DNA of 64,000 nt. Source: Epiperipatus broadwayi (taxonomy: Eukaryota; Onychophora; Udeonychophora; Euonychophora; Peripatidae). Shown piece after piece: positions 52,735-64,000 of the stretch; positions within the stretch are counted from its first letter, which is position 1; each line of letters opens with the position of its first letter. The notes beneath the pieces were generated by a model. That model worked only from the letters and a program-made list of their open reading frames with translations, made no database searches and was not told the origin of the DNA. A program made the position numbers and the translations under genes. The stretch spans positions 393,501-457,500 of the forward strand of contig JAQFVV010006508.1 of assembly GCA_028023455.1 (NCBI GenBank), written 5' to 3'.

Positions 52735-54964
52735 ACATAAATACGTTACATTGTTTTTATTAGTAAACATGAAAAAAATAAAAGTTCGCCAATAAAAACC
52801 TCTTTTTTTAGAATTTAAAATTGAAAATTAAAAAATCATCTTAAACTCGCATATATATAAAATCGCACAGATATATAATTATTAAAATAAAACTTTATTA
52901 AAGAAAAAGTATTTTAAAACTAAATTTTCAGAAAAGATTTAGAGATAAAAATATATCTAAGTGTGTATAAAACAAATTAATTAAAGTTATTGAAAAAATG
53001 GAAATGATTAATTTAATTAGTAAACTGTAAACTGGCCTTGGGCATCTAAAATGTATAAGGAACAGTCAGATAGGAAAACAATAGAAACTTTTAGCAAATG
53101 AAAGAAATCCACCAGGAAATCGGACCTCAATGAAAAGGTTTTCATCATCATGACGTAATGTTGAGTTAATCCACAAAATTATTATAAAAGGAAAGGTTTA
53201 AAAATAAAAGAATTAATTAGTTATTACGAGAGGACAGATATGTGTTAGTGCGGAGTCAAAGGAGAAGGAATTGAAAAGTTGCACTCTCAAATCCCTTCAC
53301 TTCTGCTAAAAAAGAAAGAGAAATGACATCATTTTCTATGTAAGGACCAGCTCAAGTAAAGACCTCTGGATAAATAAAAACAACGGCTAACTGGATAACA
53401 ATATATTCAGTATGGCATGGGAATTCCTGTTCAAAATTACCAACAATGGCAAGCTACTGTAAAGGATAAAGCTGGACATTTTAAAAATCATAAGAACTTT
53501 ATATTCATTTGAAAACAATAAGAACTCTAAATTCTAAACCTTTTAGTAAATAATACAAATAGAATCCTATCTGACCAATGTAAATTAATGTTAATAATGT
53601 TATTTGATGTATTTTTTTTTTTATTTAAAATCTTTTCCATTTTTTTTTTTTTGTTCTTTTAAGTTTTTAATATGATTTTTGTTTTTCGTTAGACTAAATT
53701 ACATAAATGTTAAACTTAAGTCAGGTGTGAATGGCTATATAGATTTGTAAACTTATATTAGGGGAGAGTAAATCTTAGATTATTTGTTTCATAGTTGAAT
53801 TAGGTCAATGGATTGGATATATTGATGTAGTTAATAGATGTAGTATGATATCCGCTATGGGCAGGATTGCATATATACACCACACACCTTCTGTTTGCCT
53901 ATGGATGGGTTTGTAAGTCAGCAAAGAACCACAATCCATTCCTATGGAGTTTTTTGTTTATTGTTCTACTCTCCAATAGATGTAGCATTCCTGTTGGTGG
54001 AGAGACAATGTCTTCTCTAACTGTACTTACTGTTCAGATGTACATTCCTGACAGTATAGTATTTTGTGTTGTCGTATTTTCATGCTACATTGAATACATA
54101 AATGTATCAGATGGATTGATGCTGGTTTGACTGAACACTTTTTGCCTAAGGTTAAATCAGGGAAGAATATTTACTTTTCAAATGCAGATCTATGTAGATT
54201 ATTCATACATGACACCCTAAATAAAAATGTGTTAAATTTAAGTTGGGTATAGACGTTTGCATGGGTTGGTTACCGGTTGATTATGTTTTTGATTTTCATA
54301 TTTGATGAAAATATATAGACATTCAGTAAATATTGATATCTTACAGTGAGTATCTAAGATGTATTTATGTCAGATGTATTTTAAGTTATTGGTGTCAATG
54401 CGGTGTCTTATGATGAACACATTGGGTTCCTTGTATTCCCTATGCAATTGACAGTATCAATGATTTTGTATTTTGATAGTTTATGTTTATTTTGAAATGT
54501 ATTTTGACCGTGTAATCTATGTAACCGATCTATACTCAACATTAAAAACACATTTCATAAACCCATCTGTGCGAACTTATAAAAAATTAAAATGTAAACT
54601 TATAATATTATAAAAATTAAAATGTAAATTTAAATTCTAAAATCAAGTTAAAATCCAAAGTAAAGTTATTCTAAAATAATGCTAAATTTTATATATGTGC
54701 ATAAATAAATGTTTGTGTGTTAATTACTGGCAGTGGCTTATTTTACTCTTTTTTATATATTCTTAGATAAGAATTTATTATGAAATTTAAATCTCTGCTA
54801 CTCCCTGAGCTAGTGACAATGGGCTAATGACCGGAATCAAAATATATATAAAAAAAAAAATTGACTTATGTATCTGCCTACTTTATAAATTATTCTAGGT
54901 TCAAATGCCTAGATGTTGCCCTGAAGTGCAGATTATATTAAGTAGCTTTCTCCAGATCGTTACA
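52725..54964 (+). mobile_element. Candidate solo LTR or LTR-like block, plus strand
   Basis: The block starts TGTAACGGGCACATAAATAC and ends TCCAGATCGTTACA, that is TG...CA with short complementary ends, and (TA)n follows on the right as on the left. A good TATA box, tataaaag at 53183-53190, lies about 460 bp in. Parts (about 53040-53480 and 53860-54130) are less AT-rich than the flanks. No gag or pol is found. The 87-codon frame at 53867-54130 has no recognised domain. Without a second LTR or an internal region this remains a candidate; a TIR transposon with TTGTAAC ends in TA targets is the alternative. Confidence 0.45.
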
Positions 54965-55540
<576 letters not shown>

Positions 55541-55594
55541 CACTAATAAATTCATGATTATATCATAACTCAATATGGTCAGAAGCAAATTGAC

Positions 55595-55855
55595 TCATAT
55601 TAATATGATTATTGTTTCCAAATTATTAAACATTTTATATTTATAACAAAAATTCAATAAAGAAAGATTCTTATCGGTAAAAGGTTGATAACTATCTGGC
55701 GTTATCATATTTCTTAAGTTTTTTTGTTTTAACAAAATCACTACAAAATACAACATCAACAAATTGATGAAACTCAAATCTAAAAAAAATAATTTATCAA
55801 ATTCAAATGCACTTCCCACTATAGTAAACTTAATATTAGAATCAAAAACATTCAA
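55595..55855 (-). pseudogene. Possible PLE N-terminal fragment
   Basis: On the minus strand, KNLRN...QPFTDKNLSLLNFCYKY resembles the PLE N-terminal motif of the type LSNxxFTDKExxLLNKGLKYN that precedes the RT. The match is short and the rest of the frame is uninformative. The plus-strand frame at 55764-55958 is probably antisense. Position next to an inverted repeat fits the habit of other PLE remnants here. Confidence 0.3.
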
Positions 55856-55887
55856 TCAATCAAAAGAACACTTCAATTTAAACCCAG

Positions 55888-56530
55888 AGCATGAAATTTT
55901 AAATAAGCAAACGATCTTAAATTTTGCTAATAAACTAACATGTTCACAAACTTATTAAGGACAAACTAAACATTAGATTTTAATCTTTAAATCGTTTGCT
56001 TATTTAAAATTTTATGCTCTGTGTTTAAGTTGGTTTGTATTTCAATATTTAACGTTGTTTAGCTCAATACTTAAAAGTGATATGATTTTCAAGTTCGCTA
56101 TTATTGAGATATAAACTTTTAAACAGAGGGCATTAATGGATATTTGTGATTGTATAATGGTTTATATATTTGTATGATTATTTCAGTTAGTGTTAACGGT
56201 AACTTTCTTTTCATTTGTAGTCTGGGATGGCTATTTAAAGATTAAAATCTAATGTTTAGTTTGTCTTTAATAAGTTTGTGAACATGTTAGCTTATTAGCA
56301 AAATTTAAGATCGTTTGCTTATTTAAAATTGCATGCTCTGTGCTTAAGTTGGTTTGTATTTCAATATTTAACATAGTTTAGCATACAACTTCAAGGTGAT
56401 ATCATTTTGAATTTCACTATTATTGAGATGTAAATTTTTAAACAGAGGACGTTACTGGATATTTGTAATTGTATAATGATTTATATATTCATATGATTAT
56501 TTCAGTTAGTCTTAACGATAACTTTTTCTT
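55888..56530. repeat. Family Q: direct and inverted copies
   Basis: 55994-56215 and 56312-56530 are direct copies of about 220 bp (cgtttgcttatttaaaattt ... ttatttcagttagt.ttaacg). In addition 55888-55992 is the reverse complement of 56236-56344, making a foldback whose loop contains the first direct copy. No coding capacity is recognised. Confidence 0.85.
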
Positions 56531-56695
56531 CATATATATATATTGTGGATTCATCCATGTAAGATTTTAATTTTCCAATTGAGGGCTTGTGTAATGAGGT
56601 CAAAATATTTAACTTTTTTAAATGAAAATCTTACATAGATGAACCGGCAAAATATGTTTTTTTTATACCTGCAATCTGTGGAAATGTTTATATAT
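56531..56695. other. AT-rich junction before the GC-richer block
   Basis: It contains two oppositely oriented copies of a short sequence (ggattcatccatgtaagatt near 56549 and aaaatcttacatagatgaac near 56625), a small foldback of about 100 bp. Confidence 0.6.
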
Positions 56696-58532
56696 TGTAA
56701 TCGCCCACGCGACCGTGTCAACCACCACTACCTTCGCTACTCCTTGCTTGACGATTCTTTTTTTTGTTGGCACCCGCTGTGTTCTTCCGTCCGGGGATTA
56801 CATGATGTTCTGTGACAATAATTTCTAACACCTATACACGTACGCTTTATTTATTTTATACATAGATTCGAATCGAATCCCAGTAATAGGCGCCAGGAGA
56901 ACTTTTAGAAGAGTCCGCCACGTATGTGCATAAGCCCACTCAATTATATCACAAAACATGCCCGTGCCTCGCTTCAGTCGGAAACATGAAACGAACACAG
57001 CCACAATTACCCTTCACACTACCTCCGTTATTATAATCATAGAAAGGCCCGCCCTACATCCCACAGAACAAATTAATCCAACTTAACTTTAGTCAAAAAA
57101 AGCATCACGACATAAGCATAAAATCAATAAAATCCCACCCCCAAAATATCAACTACATTCATTTTCATACAAATAAATTTACGCTAAAGCATTCATTCCG
57201 ACATATATAAATTTATGTTGAAATTCCAAGCAATTAAATAACAAAAAAAATTAGCTACATAAATATTTATTTAATCTGTTTAATAATGATTAACGCAGGT
57301 ATGTGATCGGCAAGCCGAGACAATTAACGGTAAACTTCAAATTACTTTGCACATATTATTTCAGACTGTTGATCAGTCGGCAAATTTATTAGGTAAAAAA
57401 ATTCTCGAACTGTTCATAAATGATTAATATTAATTATACTGTTTTAGATTAATGTCTTTCTAATAGTTCTGGATATAAAAGTTATTTCTTTAAGTGCACA
57501 ATTGAATATAACAAATTTTACGATAGCTACCTGTGAAATGTAGAACGACTGTAATGGGATCCTGAGCGAAGATTATTCTTTAATGAGGTATTCCGGCGAT
57601 TTGCGCGGTCTCCAAGCGAGCGTGGTCCTAATATGAGGTTCTCCGGTGGTATGAGCATCTTGATGGCAATCAGCTGGACTGGACGCGGAGGTCTGGCGGT
57701 CAAGCCGCGAATTCTATATTCAGCAACGCATGGCAGTTAGATTCATAACGTCTAATAAAATCAAATCTCTTAATAATCTCTCAAAAAAAAAGCACAAACT
57801 GTCTCTGAAAACGCTGTTCGGCCTTTTTGATCTTTGCCTTCACGCCCTCACACCTTGAATTTTTCTCCTCCAATCAATCCCATGCACCTGTGAGTCCCTT
57901 TATTTGATAAGTCCATCACGTGTCAGCTCAACTCCGAGATTTCTGGGATTATTGACATTAGTTTGGAATTTAACCGTTTTTCTTAGGTATTGTTTCTCTG
58001 GGGACAGAAATCTGAGTCGTACAATAGCGGTGTACACTTTCTCACACCTCTGTTTCTAATTTTGGCTTGTTTTATCTCGGCGTACCAGCACATATCCTGC
58101 CTATTGTTTCAATTTCTACTTTTACATTTACTAATTACATTTGTACAAATTAATCTTAGATTGCTCGGAATTTCAGAACATATTGCTAATTAATTTAAAT
58201 TATTTTATAAAAGTTAAACTTGCATTCAATCATTCTTCTTTAATTGATCAAAAATAAATAACAAAAAACTACAACAACGGATTATAGATTTATTCTTAGC
58301 GCACACACACAAAATAATAAAATAACAACAATTTTTACTCTTTTTTTCAATAAATCTGACAGGTCCTCTTATATAGCTGCGATCGGCTTTTAGAAACGAC
58401 TGTTCTTCGCTTATTATTAAAGCAAGACCGCTTTTATAAAAGTTTTGTCCCTGTCAGTTATTTCGTCAATTGATTATAGTTGAATATACCCCCATACGCC
58501 TGGGTTTGAATACCATGTAACGCTATTCCGTT

Positions 58533-58535
<3 letters not shown>
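56696..58535 (-). mobile_element. Probable solo LTR of about 1.84 kb, minus strand
   Basis: This block is markedly GC-richer than anything near it, with sharp edges: plus-strand tgtaatcgcccacgcgaccg at 56696 and gctattccgttaca ending at 58535, followed by (TA)n. Read on the minus strand it begins TGTAACGGAATAGCGTTACA and ends GATTACA, the TG...CA form of an LTR; TGTAACGG starts are common in Gypsy-type LTRs. A TATA box (TATATAAG, plus coordinates 58375-58368) lies about 160 bp inside on the minus strand, with U3-like sequence before it. No internal gag/pol or second LTR is found, so it would be a solo LTR. The open frame at 57990-58193 is incidental. LTR superfamily not proven. Confidence 0.6.
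58368..58375 (-). promoter_or_regulatory. TATA box of the probable LTR promoter
   Basis: Minus-strand TATATAAG followed by aggacctgtcag, in a GC-balanced setting. It is placed where a U3 promoter is expected. Activity unknown. Confidence 0.4.

Positions 58536-58571
<36 letters not shown>
58536..58571. repeat. (TA)n between probable LTR and PLE-A
   Basis: 36 bp of TA bordered on one side by the LTR-like end and on the other by the truncated PLE. Confidence 0.93.
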
Positions 58572-58573
<2 letters not shown>

Positions 58574-58574
<1 letters not shown>

Positions 58575-58955
58575 ATACAATGACAGTTTTACAAAAAAGT
58601 TTTTGGTACTCCTATGGGCTCACCTATCTCAGGATTAATAGCTCATTTATTCATGGAAAACCTAGAAACTCATGCTTTAGAATCATCATCTTTAAAACCT
58701 CTCATTTGGCTCCGATACATAGATGACACGTTTTTCATATGGCAACATGAAAAAAATAAATTAGATGAATTTCTCTTACATTTAAATAATATGCATCCTC
58801 ATATTAAATTTACAATGGAGACAGAGGCTGATGTAAAACTCTCTTTTATTGATATTCTAGTTACCAGAACATCAAATATTTTTATATTTACAGAAAGAAT
58901 ACACACAGAGACTGATATTTACATTTCCATTCTCATCATCATCCAACTCAGATAG
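58574..58955 (+). pseudogene. PLE-A reverse transcriptase C-terminal half
   Basis: After one stop at 58583, the frame reads QFYKKVFGTPMGSPISGLIA (motif B of PLE RT), then WLRYIDDTFFIWQH (motif C, YIDD, both Asp kept), then HLNNMHPHIKFTMETEADVK and LSFIDILVTR, the standard motif D/E and thumb sequence of Penelope RTs. The frame is lost after LVTRTSNIF, where a frameshift leads into the linker. Motif A and the fingers lie beyond the truncation at (TA)n. PLE RTs are related to telomerase RT; this remnant is not active. Confidence 0.88.
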
Positions 58956-59277
58956 TTTCTGTAGCCAAAACTCTTTTAAATAGAGCCATTTACCTTTCTA
59001 ATAAATCACATCTGAAAAAAGAAATAAATCATATTATTAGTGTTTTGTTAGCAATTAGTTATAATTAAAATTTATAAAAAAAAATATTCAAAGCCCAATA
59101 TGAACAAAATAGAAAACAAAAAGATGATAAATCTGCTATTAGGATTTGTGTTCCAAATGTAAAAGAAACTACAGACAGTATTGGACATATATTAAAATGC
59201 TAAAATATAAATACAGCATTTTCTATTCATCAAAAAATCAGCAATACAATAATAACCAATTCTAAGGTTTCAATCCC

Positions 59278-59610
59278 TCTTGAATCTCATGGTGTTTATC
59301 AAATCTCATGAAAATTGTAAAGCTTATTTCATAGTTATGAGTAATTGTCACATCAGTATCAGGAAAGATGAACATGCTAATGCAGTTATACAACACTTAT
59401 CATCATCATCACTATCATTCCATACTATAAATTCAAGATATAAAATTGATTTTTCTAGTACCAGGATTATATTCAGATGTGATAATCTCTCCCAGTGCAA
59501 AATTAAAGAAGTCATTGAGATACTTAAAAGGCCAGATTGTATCAATAAACGAGATGATACCTGCAAACTTTATCCTATATGGAAAGATTTAAAAAAAAAA
59601 AAAAAAAAAA
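59278..59610 (+). pseudogene. PLE-A GIY-YIG endonuclease domain
   Basis: ESHGVYQIS is read in one frame just before 59310. After a frameshift, CKAYFIVMSNCHISIRKDEH then ANAVIQH follows. The GIY position is GVY, but YIG is degraded to YFI; the Arg and His of the IRxxEH helix are kept. The C-terminal part reads YKIDFSSTRIIFRCDNLSQC then KIKEVIEILKRPDCINKRDD then KLYPIWKDL, closely matching the end of the PLE nuclease (RKIREAxEIxKxPxxxNxxD...LxxxW). In the family this nuclease nicks the target for insertion. Confidence 0.85.
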
Positions 59611-59640
59611 ACTTTCTTAATTTAACACTTTTGCTATTGG

Positions 59641-60813
<1,173 letters not shown>

Positions 60814-61129
60814 AAAAGCTGAATACCTATTTATATATCACTGATGTTACTAATATATCAATACTAAATCTATTATAATAAAAGGACATATGTTACATTA
60901 TTTTATTAAAGATAATGCATAATGTATATATAAATAACCTACAATTGAATACATATATTTTTTTGTCAGGAATATCTATAATTAACTCATTCTAGGGACA
61001 AATATTTATTATTTATATGCGGAATATTAAGTATGAAATAATTTGCAAAATTATATAAAATACATTGGCATTCATTCTTGAATATTGACATAATATAATT
61101 AATATATTAAATGGTAACATTAATGTAAT

Positions 61130-61133
<4 letters not shown>
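60814..61133. other. AT-rich interval, nothing identified
   Basis: No recognisable feature. Confidence 0.35.
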
Positions 61134-61171
<38 letters not shown>

Positions 61172-61228
61172 TAACATTAATTTATTTAGTATATATATAT
61201 ATATATATACTAAATAAATTAACATTAA
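61134..61228. repeat. (TA)n with a palindrome
   Basis: A TA tract at 61134-61164, then cattaatttatttagtatat, TA, and its near complement atactaaataaattaacatt. The second tract is the centre of a hairpin of about 60 bp. Confidence 0.85.
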
Positions 61229-62349
61229 TGTATTGCATCTATGGATAGAACTAAATGCCTGGATTTTTTCTTTGTATTAGACAAACACTGTATGTGAATA
61301 TAAGGTTAATGTATTTTTTTATATAATTATAAGTCTTCTACTTTTAAAAAATATAATTAATAAATCAGTTTACATATAATTATTTTTTCAATTACATTCA
61401 TTTAAATAATTTTAAATTTCATCTTTTATGTTTCTAATGCATATTAATTAGATTTCTGTTCTTTATTATTAATATTAATAAAATATGCTTTCGTTGGCTT
61501 TCATTTTTATTATCTTCTATTGTTTAATAATTGTCTTTGTAATTATTAGTAAATAACTAATAGCATTTTGCCAACTATTGATATTCTTTGAGACATAATG
61601 AAGTTTACTTTAAGAAAAAAAAAGTGTAAATTTAAAAATAAACATGCATTTAAAATAACAATAATAGTAATCAATTTTTAATAAACTCTACGTTTCATGG
61701 TCATTTTAATTATGTTTTATTTTTTCAATCATTGTTTTTTTTTTTTTTAAATTAAACTTATGAATATTTTTATTAATTGTCAAATATATACTATAGAATA
61801 AACAAATTTTATTTTAATTATAATATAAATGTAAATGCTTTTTGAAATATATTGGTTATGAAGCATTTTATTTTTGTTCATATAGATTATGTTGATTTAC
61901 AAAAGTAAAACCTGTTGTAGAGTACATGTATATTGAGACATGAATCAAAAAATGATGTTTAACTATTTAATTCAGCTCACAATTAGTCTTAAACTTGTTA
62001 AATATTATATAAATCAAATGCATCATTTAACAAAGAGTATAAAAAGTTCTAAAACATTTAACAAATAGTAAATATCAAAATAATAAATTAAATAATACTT
62101 TTAAACTGACATGAATAATAATGTTAGTGGAATGACTATTAAACCACATTACATGTTAAATGTGCTAATGCACATCACTCTAGAACTTTTAAATTTTGTT
62201 ACTACTTATTTTAACCCTTTTATATTAAATACAGTAGGTTATTTAACCCAATGATTAAATAAGATCTTTCATGAATAACCATTTCAATCTTGCTGACCAC
62301 CTGTGAAGACTATAAAAAACTCAAGTAAATTGGGAGAATTGTTTGTGTC
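61229..62349. other. AT-rich interval, nothing identified
   Basis: No recognisable feature before the second LINE copy; its start is uncertain. Confidence 0.35.
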
Positions 62350-63310
62350 AAATTCTAAAGCCTAGTTATCACTTTATGCCAAATCTTCACTTATAAATAT
62401 TCTTTTTTTTTTTTGCAAAAGTTGATTATTTTATGCCTATTGTGAATTTTTCTAAGTCTTTTATCAACAGATTTCACAATTTATGTAGTAAACTTTTTGG
62501 GTAAAAAAACCCTGCTGCAATCAGTTTCAAAAATATGCAAAAAAAAAATCAAATATAATGGTTTATCACTACACTCAATAAATACTTTCTTTTTGCAAAA
62601 AAAATAAAAATATGATAAATAGACTCATTAATAAATTTCAAGATCTAAATTATTACAGAACTATAACTCCTACAGACACACCTTCACCTATAAATGAAAG
62701 TTGCCTGTTACAGATGATACATTTTACAAAATAATCTCTAAATTTGAGTGGTCAATTGCCGGAAAAAATATAACATACTGGGAAACTTATTATTTATCAC
62801 ATAATATAGGTCAAAATCTATTACATTATTACAAGTCACTAATAAACTAATTATAAAGATATTCAAATGTTTGTCATTATAACCAAAATACCTTGATTTT
62901 CTTGTAAAAATTAATCTAGAAGAATTACCTACATTTTTTTTTCACATAAAGTGGGGTATTTCAAAAATAAACCCCATTTGTCCAATAGGTTCAAGATCAG
63001 ATGAAACAACTAAGCATTTTCTATATCAATGATGTGTACAGGAAAACACTAAACAATTTTTACTCAATATAACAAATTTAACTCTCAATATAATAGAAAA
63101 CTTAAACATTAGTTTACATGATGGAATTTATCTACAAATTAGAATATTCACTTTTATAACTGTGTTATGGTGTCTAAGATGTCACATCTGTTTTAAAAAA
63201 AATGTGGCTAAGTCAACATTTTTTTATTGAACAAAATTAAAGAAATTAAAAATAGAGGCAGTATTAATTCACACACAAAAAAAACATTCAAACCAGATGG
63301 GTTCTAATCA
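62350..63310 (+). mobile_element. Second copy of the left-edge LINE family, 3' part, heavily decayed
   Basis: This aligns by eye, in the same orientation, with about 2090-3200. Fragments in shifting frames read CPIVNFSKSFINRFHNLCSK (compare SPTINFTTSFIKKINSLCTN in copy 1), INKYF, then TPTDTPSPIN-type sequence, YWE, YLDFLVKINLEELPTFF and CPIGSRSDETTKHFL (compare CPLCGREDETMQHFF), ending with KMSHLF-like sequence. One Cys of the zinc motif is lost. Unlike copy 1 it has no (TA)n inserted after the zinc motif, which shows that the tract there is secondary. The RT and endonuclease are not recognisable. Confidence 0.78.
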
Positions 63311-63811
63311 AAATATTGCCATTTGTATTTTTTTTATTTAGAAGTTCTCTAATTTTTCCAAATGTAAATTTCTTAGAATTAATAGATAAATAAAATTTTC
63401 TTATTTTTTTTTTAAAAAGTGATTCTCCAACAACTCATTATTTATTTTAAATAACTACTTGATTAAGGTGTTTAGTTTTAATGAAGTTTATTCTTATTGC
63501 AAAAAAAAAAATAACATATTGTTGATAGAAATTATTCATTCCATATATACTTAGAGAAAAAAATCATAAATATCTAAAAAAATCAATATTGTTACAACGA
63601 TAACATCAATTTAGTACCAATGGAATATTTGATTTTATATTTAGTATTTTTTCAAACATTGTAAGGTTTCTCATAAAATTACTAATGCAAATACTGATTT
63701 GCAAATTAATTTATTATATAGAAGGTTTGAATTCAGACGTTCACACAACCCTCATCTATCCACACTATCCCATACTGCTGACACACTTGATTACACACAT
63801 GATAAAAATAT
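63311..63811. other. AT-rich interval, nothing identified
   Basis: No recognisable feature. Confidence 0.35.
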
Positions 63812-63970
63812 AAATAATCACCAATATTGGTATTTCATGCTAAACCAGCACTCATCAGTTGATATCTTAATATAATCTGTCCCTTGATTGTATAAATGTA
63901 TGGAAATGATAATCTGTACCAACTGATAAGTGCTGGTTTAGTATGAAATACTTACATTGGTGATTATTTA
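63812..63970. mobile_element. Family S hairpin at the right edge
   Basis: The left arm 63812-63865 (aaataatcaccaatattggt then atttcatgctaaaccagcac) and right arm 63918-63970 are reverse complements with few mismatches and a 52-bp loop. Both arms contain the S core (accaactgataagtgctggt then ttagtatgaaat). The sequence beyond continues like family S (cttttcaacatatgtgtg). Confidence 0.85.
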
Positions 63971-64000
63971 TCTTTTCAACATATGTGTGTTCATGTAAGT

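Larger units (their letters stand above)
58572..59640 (+). mobile_element. Penelope-like element, 5'-truncated (PLE-A)
   Basis: It contains the end of the RT domain and most of the GIY-YIG nuclease on the plus strand, with at least two frame changes and several stops between them. It starts exactly at the end of a (TA)n tract. Terminal repeats and full N-terminal RT are absent. An A20 run at 59588-59608 lies near the 3' end. Confidence 0.88.

Noticed and set aside
53867-54130. 87-codon open frame with hydrophobic segments
   Set aside because: It lies inside a candidate LTR block, with no signal peptide logic, domain or conserved partner.
59348-59566. Minus-strand open frame of 72 codons
   Set aside because: Shadow of the PLE-A GIY-YIG domain on the other strand.

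Overview
The window reads as repeat-dominated nuclear DNA from an AT-rich animal genome, probably an invertebrate. By eye it is roughly three-quarters A+T. It has long (TA)n tracts, several classes of retroelement and no multi-exon gene, rRNA or intact single-copy coding gene that I can recognise. Nothing looks bacterial. I cannot name the species: RTE and Penelope-like elements, a tRNA-derived SINE and dense (TA)n occur together in many molluscs, arachnids, flatworms and cnidarians.

Layout. 1-3.3 kb: a decayed APE-type LINE running in from the left edge (endonuclease, reverse transcriptase, C-terminal zinc motif), broken by a (TA)n/palindrome insertion. 3.3-9.2 kb: microsatellites and anonymous AT-rich DNA. 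9.25-13.8 kb: a dense nest made of a foldback cluster flanked by a 15-bp direct repeat, a Penelope-like element (PLE) with an inverted partial copy, a tRNA-derived SINE with a perfect 18-bp target duplication inside that PLE, a three-unit inverted repeat, and three successive hairpins. 13.8-21.7 kb: almost featureless. 21.76-24.5 kb and 35.4-37.77 kb: two oppositely oriented copies of one long non-coding repeat (family R here), each beginning at a (TA)n tract. 31-32.7 kb: two more PLE GIY-YIG fragments, one inside a (TA)n-bounded inverted repeat. 38-48.8 kb: family S repeats, a possible hAT end, a further inverted repeat, another PLE fragment, trinucleotide arrays and a young RTE LINE on the minus strand with one visible stop codon. 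52.7-58.5 kb: two blocks with LTR-like ends (TGTAA...TTACA), the second clearly GC-richer, with a PLE-like/foldback region between them. 58.57-59.65 kb: a Penelope element with reverse transcriptase and GIY-YIG domains. 60.4 kb: about 99 copies of CTAT. 62.3-63.3 kb: a second copy of the left-edge LINE family. 63.8 kb: a family S hairpin at the right edge.

No gene pathway can be described. The organising theme is the association between long (TA)n tracts and element ends: LINE tails, PLE truncation points, LTR-like ends and foldback arms repeatedly stop exactly at (TA)n. At least four separate GIY-YIG PLE remnants, plus weaker candidates, sit with many foldbacks. The most interesting testable idea is a family of non-autonomous (TA)n-bounded foldback elements that shares target preference, or machinery, with the local PLEs. 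All names such as R, S, P and Q are labels made for this window.
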